A stretch of DNA of 64,000 nt from Heliopora coerulea (lineage: Eukaryota; Cnidaria; Anthozoa; Scleralcyonacea; Helioporidae), in assembly GCA_030142905.1 (NCBI GenBank), contig JASJOG010000342.1:124001-188000 (forward strand), read 5' to 3'. The translations under genes and the position numbers were made by a program. The notes beneath the pieces are model-generated. The model was not told where the DNA came from. It made no database searches and saw nothing but the letters and a program-made list of their open reading frames with translations. The stretch's first letter is position 1; each line of letters begins with the position of its first letter. This document shows, one piece after another, positions 24,549-35,639 of the stretch.

Positions 24549-24810
24549 ACTGAGATGATGTTTACGATGGATCCAAGAGTGCTCGATACCATATGGGGCA
24601 GAGCTTATATATATATATATATATATATTTATAATAAAACCTTTTAACTCGCGTTTTATAAACTACTCGGAAGATGAACACTCGAAGCTGTTTTCCTTTC
24701 CTACTCTTCATTTAGTAAGTTAATTGATCATGCATTACACTTATTATTATCTTACTGAATGGGGAAAGGGGGGGGGGGGTTCTTCTGGCCCTTCCCTGAA
24801 TCCACCACAG
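24258..24810. mobile_element. inverted-repeat DNA element with AT arrays
   Basis: The left end CACTAGCGGATCCAGA and the complement of the right end (CTGTGGTGGATTCAGG) match at most positions. GTCAA flanks both sides (24253-24257 and 24811-24815). Inside are (TA)n and TATACA arrays at 24446-24550 and 24607-24629, and G runs near the right end. It lies just upstream of the VPS28 start. A 5-bp duplication does not fit hAT, so the class is open. Confidence 0.5.
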
Positions 24811-24850
24811 GTCAACCTGGAGAGCAAATATATCTTCACTTTTTAAGTAA

Positions 24851-25204
24851 GGCCCTGATTACATGAGACGAGCTGGCATGGCTACTGGGCCAACTCGCTA
24901 AACGGGCTAGCCTGCCAAACAATGATAAACCCACTAAAGAAAATAATTACATGGCAATGAGCCATCCCGTTTACGGGGCCAGCTCGGTAAATGAGCCAGC
25001 TCACCTCATGTAATAATAATCAAAAGGGTTGAGCCCGGCAACCGGGCTACCTTAATGTTAGAGAGCATTGCACATAGTAAATTCAAACAACAATCTAGCT
25101 CGGCAAGCAAGCCAGCTCACTTCATGTAATATCAAAACATAATCGTTCCCGGTTACTGGGCTAGTCCGTTAGCCGGGCCAGCTCGCCTTCATGTAATCAA
25201 GGCC
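24851..25204. mobile_element. 354-bp MITE with internal GGGCTAGCC-type repeats
   Basis: The ends GGCCCTGATTACATGAG and CTTCATGTAATCAAGGCC are inverted repeats. The flanks TAAGTAA and TAAGTGA are a near-matching 7-bp duplication. The interior repeats gccagctc/gagctgg and gggctag words five or six times in both directions. No coding. Confidence 0.7.
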
Positions 25205-26240
25205 TAAGTGAAATTATTTTTCATTTATCTTTCAATCGCCCTTCTGTCGTTATTCTCTGAAACAATGCTTAGGTTTACTTGTTTCAAGGTCTTTTTTAAG
25301 AAATAATTAATGATACAATTTTTCGGTACATATGGTTACCCAAGGCTGTCCTAGAAATGGATTTGTTTGGAAAAATCTCCAGAGCTAATATGAGAATGCG
25401 TGATTAAAAACCACGAACAGCGGTTACCACTCGTTGATATACAATACGTCAAAATGCAAAATGTTGTGTAAAATGAGAAAATCGATTACGGAACGCCATG
25501 TGTCCAAAAATTATTTAACGTAAATTATATAATCTATTGACTTAAAATGTCATTATTTACAAGCAATAAAGTAGGAAAGCTTATTTTATCAACGCTAGAT
25601 TTAGATATTTGGCGTCAAGGGGTACAGTGTTTGTTCCGCTCGCGTCCCCCTGAATTTTTGGTTGATATCTTTTTGTAATACCTTGTACACTATCTTTGCT
25701 TACATAGTTTTCATTAAAAAAGATAAACCAATAAAAAAATTAATTTTTTAAGATTACAGTAATTCTTAAAAGTGTCTCCTGGTAATTTATAGCAAACGTG
25801 CTACGTCTTTTCACCGTTGTAATGACTATTGCCACTTTTCCTTTTCCCCAAGCGCAACGCTTCCCCAGGGCAAACTATTTATGGCGCCGTAGAATCTTCC
25901 GTTAACTTTTGTCTTTGGTCCAAGTCACTCGTGATGTGTCGAAATTGATCTGTGTAATGGCCTGAAATAGCGAAACCTCGTTCGAAAACTTTGTGTTCAC
26001 GTTAGCCATTTTAAACAAAAAATAACAAAAATATCTTAAAATTCACATAGTAGTACGAGTAGTATAGAACATGGGGGTACCAGGACATTTTTCAACTAAT
26101 ACTATATAAGCCTTGGATCGCACTCATTATTTTCCATTCATTGTTTTCCATTTATTATTTTCCACTTATTAATTTCCATTTTATTATTTTTTTTATTTGC
26201 TGTGTGATAGCCCCATGTGCTTTCATTAATTTTGCCACAA
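25205..26240. other. no recognisable gene
   Basis: AT-rich sequence, with a degenerate ttttccattnatta tandem at 26128-26190 next to the Polinton remnant. Nothing else was recognised. Confidence 0.4.
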
Positions 26241-26245
26241 TATGG

Positions 26246-29225
26246 TTACATAATATTTTTATGTCCATATGGATACCTTTTTATACTATCATCTAATATA
26301 TATCGTTTATCATCAAAATAACTTAGTGATACTTTATTTCATAACTTCCTAATTCATGGTTTTCGCTTCTGATGGTTTTCATAATATGATATATTTGTTT
26401 ATTAAATAATACATCTCTATAGTTTTCATGATTTATATCCTTCTTAATAACACCTTTCTTAATACCCTTTTTTTGCACCTTCATCGTTTTCTTTCATATA
26501 TGAGTACATCTTACTTCTCAAAACAACAAACTATACAATAGGAACCCCAGCACTGGCGTACCTACGAATTTCTTCAGGGGGGGCGAAACTATAAATTTTC
26601 CGACAACTGGGCGTGGTCAAAGGAACGTGGTTAAAAGGTGTGGTTTTTAAAAACTGTGTACAGATGAGACATTATCAAGGAATGAACAAGAATAATATCT
26701 TAAATATATTTAATATTTACATCAGATGGCGATATATGTTCGCTATGAAAAGCCGGCTGCCATTTTCAAATCAACTAAGTGTGAAGAAATGGTAATATGC
26801 TAGTATATAAACATACAATTTCAGGTATTATCGAATAGGTAGATCGAGGTAGATCAAATGTTTCTATCGCTATTTCTCTTCAAATGTAATGTACTCAGAC
26901 AGGCAACACACTGAACACAGAGTTTTAACTTTTAACTTTGAAAAACGTTTTATAATGTCACGTCCATGTGAATTAACACATTATTTAAAAATTCTTCTTG
27001 TTTTGTCGTTCAGGAACGGCATTTGAAGTTCTCGAATCGAAATATTCGAAACAATTTCACGATTGATAGAAATACAAGCGAGATTCGACAGGCGTTTTTC
27101 CGTCATGGTACTGCGCAAGTATGTTTTCACACGTTTTAAGGTCTATATCTATTTAACTTTTATTGATGAAATGTCACAAATGAGTTCGCAAACGGGATCG
27201 TGAACAGAATGAAACTGTACGTAGAACAAAGCTATAACTGTATAACACTCTATGTTTCTAGTCAAACAACACAACAACTCAACAAGTGAAATACGAGATT
27301 TTACTCCGCAGCTAGTAAACAGCTGTCCATCGGAAATAATTAGTGACAGTTTATGGACAATATGGTCAACACCGACAACACGTGAAAGTTTTTTCGCAGT
27401 TTGGTAAGCTGTTGCCCACGTATAGACCAGTGCAAAAATATTTAGTGACAACATACAGCGCAGATGCCGCAGAAAAACGAAACAGACATTGTATTTGTAT
27501 CATTTACTATTTACTTTCTTGGTAAGAATGGTTCTAAAGTACAAATATATTATACGTGTGAATAATTAATTACTTTGCCAGTTCGCTTCAGAATTTCCGA
27601 CAAGCTTCCAAATTTTCCGACAAACGGCACCCAAAACGTCGAGTGGGGGGGGGGGCGGTCGCCCCCCTGCCCCCCCTGTAGCTACGCCACTGAACCCCAG
27701 CTGCTTCATCTTTCATTTTACCTATTGCTTTTTTTATTAAAATCGAAATAATAATATGGGCTATCTTTTGCATAATCGCTATTGTCAAACATATTTTTAT
27801 CATTCCAAAAGTCCCCATACAAATCTTCAGCTTCTATTTGGTATGCCAATGAATCTGTATCTGTAAATAATAGTCTAGCATTATCTTCATATTTAGTTTT
27901 AATATAATTGTAATAAAAATCATGCATTAATGTCTTACTAAGATCAAGAATGCACATTCCTACATATGCCGGCCTGTTAAGAGTAAGGCATACTTTGATC
28001 TTATGCGCCGCAACTAGATTTTCATCGAAGATCTTGCTGCTTAGAAATGTTGGTTTTGAGACTAATTTCAATAGTTTATTTTTATCTGTTACAAGCCTTA
28101 CATCAACTCTGTTTCTTAAATTTTCCATAGTCTTACCAAAAACAGAATTATTCATTAATTTGAAAAAGTTTTTTCTCAAAGGAATTTTTAGCATTTTTTC
28201 TTTTCTCTGTGTTGAAAGCTATATATTGTTTAAGCCATGGAGATTGATTAAATTCTAAAACTCAGTGAACTTTTGTTACTTTCAACCCAAGATCGGTATA
28301 TAATTGTAAATTTCTATAATGGAGAACATATTTTTGTTTATTACTTAGAGTTGGGATTAATTTATGCACTTGACCAATTGAAATATTATATTTACTTCTT
28401 ATATATTTTGCACTATTTAGATAACATACTTTTACTTACTCTTTTCAGCAGCAAGAGGGGAATCATTATGTAGATCAAGTAATTCATGTGGATATTCCAA
28501 ATCAACTTCTAATATTAATCCTTTTTCGCTATCTTTAGTATATTTTGCAAGATCTATTTTATTAATTTCTGTTTCTGTCAACCATCTAAATTTTCCTGTT
28601 GGTAGATATTGACTCAGCCCAACCATACAGATTATTGGCATGTAAACACATGATATACTTTGAGGGCGCCTTTTCATCATAATCTTTCATGTATTTATGG
28701 TTTGCATTTCCATATCGGTTGGCTATGTAGCTAATTCCTCCTCACATTCCTTTCTCAACAAATTGAAACATATCAACATTAGTCATTAGTTCTAATTTTA
28801 GATCAGTCATTTTAACCACAGCATCCCAAGAAAGCCCGGGAGATGTGAAATAATGATATGGGACATGTGATATAATGACATGTTTTCCTGAAATTCTCAA
28901 AAACATCAGCTAATAATAGAATGCCGGATTTGAGATACAAGCCATGATAATCACCCATATCAAGTTTTTAGATTAAAAGTATTCCGCACAACTTTAGAAT
29001 ATTTACAATCTTCTTCTTAAATATGTTCATCATCTACAATACGATAGAATTTTTCTTTTGTTTGTAACTCTGTTTCATTAAATCATTCAAAACTATCCAA
29101 GCAGTCATAAGGATAAACACCTTTATTCTTCATCAAGTTTAATCTATTACCTTTGAACTCTTCAGAATAATATTTGAAAGCATTTTCCGGTACGATTGAT
29201 GCCAGTCTATTCCAGTTCATTAACT
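26246..29225 (-). pseudogene. Polinton/Maverick-type family B DNA polymerase remnant
   Basis: Read leftward, the minus strand encodes, in pieces, a protein-primed family B polymerase of the Polinton (Maverick) transposon or adintovirus type. Landmarks are GGISYIANRYGNANHKYM (about 28740), SQYLPTGKFRWLTE and LILEVDLEYPHEL (28620-28480), FKLMNNSVFGKTMENLR (28160), the YxDTDS-like FTDTDS (27860) and a C-terminal KRYILDD near 26300, ending at the stop at 26246. Polintons use this enzyme to copy themselves. Many frameshifts and stops are present, and a hAT-like element splits the C-terminal part. No other Polinton gene was seen; the upstream part is cut off at about 29225. Confidence 0.85.
26551..27692. 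mobile_element. hAT-like nonautonomous element inside the polymerase remnant
   Basis: Ends CACTGGCGTACCTAC and GTAGCTACGCCACTG are inverted repeats. An exact 8-bp target duplication, AACCCCAG, lies at 26543-26550 and 27693-27700. The G-rich subterminal blocks are typical of such elements. No transposase was recognised in its 1142 bp. The polymerase reading resumes on either side, so the insertion came after the Polinton. Confidence 0.85.
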
Positions 29226-29244
29226 GGAAGGTTATCTCACATTG

Positions 29245-29316
29245 AGGTTATCTCACATTGAGGTTATCTCACCGGTCATCAAAAGGTTGAGGGTTAGATC
29301 CCCGTCTGGGGTTTGA
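29245..29316 (+). repeat. 3' half of a tRNA-like repeat
   Basis: The words accggtcatcaaaaggttga and gttagatccccgtctgggg match the anticodon and T-arm side of the tRNA-like repeats at 55.2-55.65 kb. The 5' half is missing. Confidence 0.55.
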
Positions 29317-29426
29317 AATTGTTTTTTCTGAGGATAGAGCATGACGAACGTTCATCTGCCATTAGGTAAAGCTTGTCTTAAGAAGAACAAGTAATAAATT
29401 GAGGACTGTTATCTCTTCATTGACTT

Positions 29427-29432
29427 TTTATT
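29427..29432 (-). terminator. poly(A) signal of GIY-YIG copy 1
   Basis: AATAAA on the minus strand, inside the conserved context gcAATAAAaagtcaatga shared with copy 2. In copy 1 the LINE now separates it from the gene by about 1.1 kb. Confidence 0.55.
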
Positions 29433-29474
29433 GCTAAAGTTACACTTCTATTTATTTTTCGTTCGTGTTTAGGT

Positions 29475-30604
29475 CATTTGCAGATGATATTTAGGTCATT
29501 TGCAGATGATACAAATATTACAGCAGCTGGTAACTCACTGAATGAGGTTGAGGATGCAGTGAATTCAGATTTAGAAAGACTTCGGAAATGGCTTATATCA
29601 AACAAACTCAGCCTGAATGTTGCAAAAACTAAATTTATGTTAATTGGGACTAAACCAATATTAAATAAAATTTCTGGTAAACAACCTATAATCAATATCG
29701 AGGATAAACAAATTGAACAAGTCTCTGAAAGCAAAATTCTAGGCGTAATTCTTGACCAGCATTTGTCTTGGAAAAGCAATACTGACAACATATGCAAGAA
29801 AGTATCATCTGGAATATATGCCCTTAAACGTTTGCGAGATTTTGTTGATCAAAACACAATTCGGTCAGTATATAATGCTATTATTCAACCCCACTTTAAC
29901 TACTGCTCTGAAGTTTGGAATGTATTTGGAGAGACACAATCCACACGCCTTCAGAGACTTCACAACAGAGCTGCTCGAATTATAGCAAATGTACCTAATG
30001 AGGTAAACCAAGAAACTGTTCTGAGCATGCTGGGGTGGGAACCTCTAAAAGAACAACGAATTAAAACTAAAGCCAAAACAATGTTTAAAATATTAAATAA
30101 CTTGGGACCACACTGCCTCAGTGAACTCTTTACATTCAAAAATGAATTGATAAAATACAATCTTCGGAACAACTCAGGCACACTTTGTTTGCCTAAACCT
30201 TGTACAAACAATATGAAAAAGAGCTTTATGTTTAATGGGGGTTCGATATGGAATTCATTACCAGAAGAGCTTAGAGCGACAAAATCATTTACTTGTTTTA
30301 AAAGAAAACTTGCTGCTCATACTATTCTCTAGCCTAAATTCAGAGGATACAACTGTAAATAGAACAATCATAAACTTATAATTATATTACTTTCAATCTT
30401 TGAACTCTTTCTCTCATGAACTTTTTCTAGTGTAATAGTAATCCCTAATGATTTTATCTTCTGTATTATAATAATTTCTAAAACTTTTGTAACAATTTAC
30501 TATACTTTTGTAGTAGCTTATAATGTTCATGTGCACGCCCATCGTGGAAATCAGTTTCATACTGACGATGTTAGCGTGGGTAAATAAAGTTCTTCTATCT
30601 TCTT
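29475..30604 (+). mobile_element. 5'-truncated LINE inserted in the GIY-YIG unit
   Basis: About 285 codons of the RT C-terminus follow the catalytic FADD motif: FADDTNITAAGNSLNEVED at the start, KILGVILDQHLSWKSN, and SIWNSLPEELRATKSFTCFK near the end (stop at 30332). A 270-bp 3' UTR ends in a ttcttctatcttcttct tail. The type is CR1/Jockey-like; the clade is not certain. At the 5' junction a 22-bp stretch (29469-29490) is duplicated in tandem, as often seen at truncated junctions. The 285 codons have no stop, so the insertion is young, but the N-terminal RT and the endonuclease are absent. Confidence 0.85.
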
Positions 30605-31080
30605 CTATGTAATATATCTCTTATTTCGCCGTTTCTTCTAGTATTCCACGCATAATCATACTTGTCCAGGAGATCATTCTCTTCATCTTCGGCTGCCTTT
30701 TTCCTACCAGTTACCTTTACTCTAACCCAAAGCTCATATCCGTCACCCAAAGCATCGTTGATCAGATCATGTTTATGTGAACCATTGGTGCAGTACTCCC
30801 GTATTCTACGTCTTAAAGCTCCTTGTTTAGTTCTGCACGTACTTCCTACATAGACTACCACAGGTCGCTGACCATTTCTTTTAGCTTTCCATTCATATAT
30901 GCCACAGTGTCTCATGTATTCAGGAAGAGCATCGTTAATGTTTGTGCACATCAACCCATTTTGATTATCGCCACGGTATTCGTAATGTCGACCAACTGTT
31001 CCATCCGGAACCATTGCTCTCACCCAACGAGACCATCCATCTAGGGGAACAGGAGTAATTTCTCGTAATGTACGATTCAT
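30595..31080 (-). CDS. stand-alone GIY-YIG domain protein, intact copy
   Basis: A 161-residue single-exon protein with a GIY-YIG nuclease-type domain: GIY at 60-62, YVG at 77-79, Arg at 90-92, acidic EDEEN at 131-135 and Asn at 146/150. These are the motif positions used for DNA cleavage in the family. The C-terminal KYDYAWNTRRNGEIRDIL resembles plant EFFECTOR OF TRANSCRIPTION proteins (inference from motif only). It lacks RT, so it is not a PLE product. It starts at the conserved ATG at 31080, about 200 bp after a TATA box. Copy 2 ends two codons after RDI (RDIL stop); here the LINE insertion replaces that stop and adds HRRR. Related decayed copies lie at 33.9-34.4 and 40.77-41.09 kb. Function is unknown. 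Confidence 0.75.
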   Translation of the reverse strand: MNRTLREITPVPLDGWSRWVRAMVPDGTVGRHYEYRGDNQNGLMCTNINDALPEYMRHCGIYEWKAKRNGQRPVVVYVGSTCRTKQGALRRRIREYCTNGSHKHDLINDALGDGYELWVRVKVTGRKKAAEDEENDLLDKYDYAWNTRRNGEIRDILHRRR

Positions 31081-31281
31081 TTTGTATTCTAAGACTTAAA
31101 ATCTTCTGTATTGGTGGAATGAAGCAGACGACTGTAAAAGTGAAACTACATTATTCCGACCCACGCAAGGCGTGGACTATGGTTAAAGCTAACCATGTAT
31201 GGTAATCTACGTAAAAATGTAGACCGGATGGATAGAATTTGCATCAGAAAGTCGCGCTTAAATAAATAGAGGCACTGATCT

Positions 31282-31291
31282 CCTTTTTATA
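31282..31291 (-). promoter_or_regulatory. TATA box of GIY-YIG copy 1
   Basis: TATAAAAAGG on the minus strand, about 200 bp before the ATG, inside a 260-bp upstream region conserved with copy 2, where the same site has decayed to CATAAAAATT. Confidence 0.6.
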
Positions 31292-31344
31292 CCTATAACA
31301 GTGCACATGGAAATCGACATATATGTGCTCGGACCTTCTTGCGT

Positions 31345-31860
31345 TCGATATAGATGCACATTTACCCGATACGTACGAATGACGTATGTGATTGAACGTT
31401 CTGATGTATCCGATTAACCTCAGTATCAGCACGACTATTTCTGATCCTGAATAGTTTTCTTGAACATTCACAAACATCGTTTGTTCCATCTGTCGCGATA
31501 TATGTTGGAAGTTTTTTATCGATGAAATTGGGTGACGTTTCTCGAACAGGTTTACCGAACGTTGTCGCTCTGTAAGGAACGACAATGCTGACAAACCCGA
31601 CACACGACATTTGTAAGTCCCACTGATGCTTTCGGTTTCAGACATGAAAATCTGTTGAACTGCATTCCTCTCAGGTGGAAAGTATAGACGTAAGAGAAAA
31701 GAAACGGCGCCCCATTTTGAAATTTAGGAGATTTCTGTACCACACACCATGCTATAGAGAAGACATTTTTGTTCATAATATTAGCTTTCGGTGTCCTTAT
31801 GTTTTTTAATAACTATTTCGACTATAATGTGTTTGTGATAGCTTGGTAATTATGTTTTTC
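31345..31860. other. unrecognised
   Basis: Overlapping minus-strand frames of 70-130 codons occur, but no domain is recognisable and no splice chain links them to another gene. Confidence 0.3.
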
Positions 31861-31904
31861 AATACGCACGTACTCAAGCTGTTCTCTGATAAAAAAATTT
31901 TTGA

Positions 31905-31976
31905 GTCCCTGACGAGAATCGAATCCGTAACCTTGTGATTGGCGGCAAGACGCTCTAACCATTGAGCTACAAAGAG
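31905..31976 (-). tRNA. tRNA-like repeat (SINE head), copy E
   Basis: A cloverleaf-like stretch with GTAGCTCAATGGTTAGAGCG (D arm, box A) and a degenerate T arm. The acceptor pairs at six of seven positions. The flanking 45 bp match those of the inverted copy at 32142-32213, so it is more likely a tRNA-derived repeat than a working gene. Confidence 0.45.
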
Positions 31977-32141
31977 TCAGATGGTGAGCGTGCCTATTGA
32001 AAAACACAATTACCAAGCTATCACTAACACATCATTGATTAACATAAAAATAGACGACATATCGAGACTAGCAGACTGGCAGTACATATGTCTACCATCT
32101 ATACGAACCAGTACTCAAATTTAACATCGCTCACCATCTGA

Positions 32142-32213
32142 GTCTTTGTAGCTCAACGGTTAGAGCGTCTTGTCGGTAATCAGAAGGTTAAGGGTTCGAT
32201 TCCCGTCAGTGAC
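32142..32213 (+). tRNA. tRNA-like repeat (SINE head), copy D
   Basis: Acceptor GTCTTTG pairs with CAGTGAC at six of seven positions. The D arm GCTC/GAGC is intact and the anticodon stem TCTTG/TCAGA is weak. The loop TCGGTAA puts GGT at the anticodon position, preceded by C instead of the universal U33. It is inverted relative to the copy at 31905-31976. Confidence 0.45.
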
Positions 32214-32787
32214 TCAGAAAGTTCTTCTGAGAGATCAACTTGAGGACGTGCGTATTGATAAAAATATTTTAACTATTTTGTTAAGAAATAGCTCAGTATT
32301 GCATTTCAAACATCCTCTGCAGTCGTTTTCGGTTGGTCGTCTTCCAAGTTATCCCTAGTGTTGCTTTACCATTCGTCAAGAAATTCTTCGCCCTAATCTC
32401 TTCATTAATCTTATACAAAATATGTACAGGAGATAGTAGTTTGGCTGCTAAATGTTTCAGTGTAGTATCATTTTATTTTAAAGACATCTAAATTTTCTTT
32501 TCAGCCTTCCAAATACTCCCACCACCACACGGGCTCTACATTTCGTAGAAAAAAGGCTTAAAACATTTTCAGACTTCTGTACCAATGATTTATGGCAAAC
32601 GCACACTGTATAAGGAGTTCTGTTGTTTCCAGACTGTAATGCCTCCACTCTAAGAGCTTTAGAATTGGTTGGACTTCAAAATATTGAAATTGCTCTTCAA
32701 ATATCTAGCAAACCTACCTGTTACATGAAGGAAAAGTTTCATGATCAACGTACACTGCTAAAGTCAGTTTGAAAAATCAACTTGACT

Positions 32788-32842
32788 TGAGCGGGATTCG
32801 AATTTGCATCTTTGGGTTTACAAGACCGCTGTTCAGCCATGC
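32788..32842 (-). pseudogene. degenerate tRNA-Thr(TGT)-like sequence
   Basis: The minus strand reads a CTTGTAA anticodon-like loop (TGT) and a T arm ending AATTCGAATCCCGC. The acceptor and D arm are poor. Probably a tRNA pseudogene or SINE head. Confidence 0.4.
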
Positions 32843-32849
32843 ATGCTTT

Positions 32850-33600
32850 GAAGAATTACGGCAAAAGCGCCATGATTGAAGAACACCAAAACGCTTTAGC
32901 ATTAAATGCACAATCATCAAGAAGTTAAGCCTGATATATATATTAAGTTACGTAAATGTGGTTCAATAATTCCCATAATAGGTTTTGTTTAAAATTCATC
33001 GTAGCCTATAAGTCCTTTCTCTTTGGCGGAGGGAATGCTGCTTCCAAATCACTCTTGAGTCACTTAAGCTCCAAATGTGTGTGCCTGTTCTTACTGCATG
33101 TGCCAAGAGGAGTGAAAAATGATTAAGTTGAGCGTGTGCAGAAAAATAAGAAATATCTGCATCAATAAAATATCCGTATGGTCAGCATTAAATAAAGCCT
33201 CTCCAAGTTAAAAATAAATGAGCTCGGGGCTAGCACCTACCAAATATTTTCTAGTTCGTCAACAGTTACACGCCTAAGAAGTGGATGAGGATTCAATTGG
33301 TATTAACGACAAGTTTATTCAATCAATATACTCTTTCAGCAAAAAATAACTGTATTAAAAGGTTGTAATGTGGAAGGATAAGTTGCTCTACAGCACTTAT
33401 GATGAAGAAAGAAATATTAAATATAAATTATTTCAGCAGCTGTAATGCAAGAGTAGCCAACTATATTGGCCTCACAGAGGCGAGTGTTTCTATCCTTTCT
33501 ATAAGCAATAAAGCTGGTTGAGAAACATAATTTGGAAATGTGGGAGCTTGGAGCTATATTGAATGACAGATGAACGTGAGTCAAGCAATACCGTCTGAAA
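32850..33600. other. no recognisable gene
   Basis: AT-rich sequence with only short frames. Nothing supported. Confidence 0.4.
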
Positions 33601-33604
33601 AATT

Positions 33605-33665
33605 TCTGAGCTCCAAACGAGGGTCGAACCCGCAACTTACCGATGATCGTTAGAAGTTGTCTCAA
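33605..33665 (-). repeat. tRNA-like 3' half
   Basis: On the minus strand the T-arm-like GTTGCGGGTTCGACCCTCG is followed by gagctcagaaa, as in the other tRNA-derived repeats. Confidence 0.5.
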
Positions 33666-33861
33666 TGTGTGCTTGTATCTGATGACTGTTAGAAGGTTAT
33701 CTCACCGGTCATCAGAAGGTTGAGGGTTAGATCCCCGTCTGGGGCTAAGAAATCGTTTTTTTCTGAGGATAGAGCATGACGAACGTTCATCTATCATTCA
33801 GTAAAGCTTGTCTTAAGAAGAACAAGTAATAAATTGAGGACTGTTATCTCTTCATTGACTT

Positions 33862-33867
33862 TTTATT
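33862..33867 (-). terminator. poly(A) signal of GIY-YIG copy 2
   Basis: AATAAA on the minus strand about 50 bp past the ancestral stop, in the same context as in copy 1. Confidence 0.55.
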
Positions 33868-33911
33868 GCTGAAGTTACACTACTATTTAATTTTTGTTCG
33901 TGTTTAGGTCA

Positions 33912-34380
33912 TAATATATCTCTTATTTCGCCGTTTCTTCTAGTATTCCACGCATAATCGTACTGGTCCAGGAGACCATTCTCTTCATCTTCGGCAGCCT
34001 GTCTACCACCAGTTATCTTTACTCTAACCCAAAGCTCATATCCGTCACCCAAAGCATCGTTGATCAGATCATGTTTATGTGAACCATTGGTGTAGTACTT
34101 CTACGTCTTAAAGCTCCTTGTTTAGTTCCGCACGTACTTCCTACATAGACTACCACTTTTGGCTGACCTTCATGTGTTCGTTTAGCCCTCCATTCATATA
34201 TGCCACAGTGTCTCATGTAGTCAGGAAGAGCACGCCTAATGTTCGTGCACATCAAGCCAACTTGACCATCGCCACGGTATTCGTAATGTTGACCAACTGT
34301 TCCATCCGGAACCATTCCTTCCACCAAACGAGGCCATCCATGTTAGTGGAGCCGAGCATCTTCTTTGAATGTACGAATTA
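33912..34380 (-). pseudogene. GIY-YIG protein, decayed copy 2
   Basis: The frame keeps RHCGIYEWRAKRTHEGQPK and VVVYVGSTCGTKQGALRRR, so the GIY and YVG motifs are present. The ATG used by copy 1 is changed, and about 7 bp are lost near 34105, which shifts the frame before the conserved Glu and YDYAWN region. The gene ends at an RDIL stop, which shows the ancestral C-terminus. Confidence 0.75.
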
Positions 34381-34641
34381 TTTTGTATTCTAAGACTTAA
34401 TAATCTTCTGTATTGGTTGAACGAAGTAGACGACTGTAAAAGTGAAACTACATTATTCCGACTGACGCAAGGCGTGGACTCTGGTTAAAGCTAACAATAT
34501 TTTTAGTGTACGTAAAAGTGTAGACCGGATGCGTAGAACTTTCATCAGAAATTTCCTCTAAAATTAGTTGAGGCACTGATCTAATTTTTATGCCTATGTC
34601 GGTGCACATGGGTACCGACATATTTGTTCTCGGACCTTCAG

Positions 34642-35600
34642 AACTATTCTGGAGAATTCCGGAACTCTTTACTAGATCTTCTGGACTGTTTAATTCTGTC
34701 GCCTAAAATATTCTTTACCAAACGACAGTTTTTATCGATACTCAGTGTACAAAACACAGAATAAAAGTGTTTTACAAATCAAATGTTTTCCGTTGGTAGG
34801 GAAGCATTTTTTTGTGAGGAAAATGAAATATCGACTGATTCAATACATAAATCAATGTATACAACAAACTACAATAATAAAGGGAGCTTTAGATCTATGA
34901 CGTCCCTTAAATAACGACGTCCTTTAAATTTTCGCCATTTAAAGAAACCACGGCTTATTGACTATCGTACTTGATAGTTGTACTTGTTTTATGACTCCGA
35001 AAACGCTCCAGGTCTGCTAAAACGAATGTTCAATCTTAAGTAGCAGCCTTTTTCACTCCTTAAGTTGGTGTCATCCCCGAGAACGTGAAAATTGTCTCGG
35101 TGACATTGTTTGCAGAACGACGAACCGTGTTGACAATGCTTCGGAGAATAAAAATAGTCTAATCTCTATTTTGCACAAAGATTTCTTTTGTTTGTTTAAA
35201 GAACTTCGTCGTTGAAGTTGACATCGTTGATCCTAAGGTTCCTGTTTAGAGGATATTTCATTGTGAGATTAAGTTACGTCGATGTGGACTGCAAATAGTA
35301 AGTGATTCTTGGAAGACAGGATGTTGATGTTTCTTGGTAATATTTGTGTCACAATTGTCAATTGGATTGCTACGTCACTTAGGCAACATTTAATATCACT
35401 GGTGTTTGTTCTTATCCTTTATTCTCATTGTGAGGATTACGAAGCACTTAGAACAGTATAGGGTGCTGTTGTCACGGACTTTTGGGTGTCATCTAAATAT
35501 TTTTCTAATTTAATGAAGTTGATATGCGAAAATAATTACTTTGAGTTTGTTGAAAAGATATATCAACAGAAATGGCTATAGGTACCCTAAAGTGGCTTGC
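34642..35600. other. no recognisable gene
   Basis: No frame over 60 codons with a domain and no clear repeat ends. Confidence 0.4.
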
Positions 35601-35639
35601 ATTAATACCATAGATCTATCAAATTTACACGGAAGATTA

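Larger units (their letters stand above)
29226..31341 (-). mobile_element. GIY-YIG unit, copy 1 (split by a LINE)
   Basis: This unit matches 33690-34641 along its length once the LINE at about 29475-30604 is removed. In gene direction (minus strand) it holds an upstream region with a TATA box, a GIY-YIG gene, a poly(A) signal and then the antisense of a tRNA half. Both copies begin at gaaggttatctcac and end at ggaccttc, so a short inverted GAAGGT/ACCTTC pair may mark the ends. Near the left edge ggttatctcacattga is repeated in tandem. No target duplication was found. Confidence 0.6.
33690..34641 (-). mobile_element. GIY-YIG unit, copy 2
   Basis: The uninterrupted version of the unit at 29.2-31.3 kb: tRNA 3' half (33690-33745), a 150-bp conserved stretch with a poly(A) signal, the decayed gene, and the upstream region up to ctcggaccttc at 34641. 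Confidence 0.65.

Noticed and set aside
24362..24553. Tyr/Ile-repeat open frame
   Set aside because: A product of the (TA)n and TATACA arrays inside the inverted-repeat element.
31244..31776. Three overlapping minus-strand frames of 74-133 codons upstream of the GIY-YIG gene
   Set aside because: No recognisable domain and mutually overlapping; the first part is the conserved upstream region of the GIY-YIG unit.
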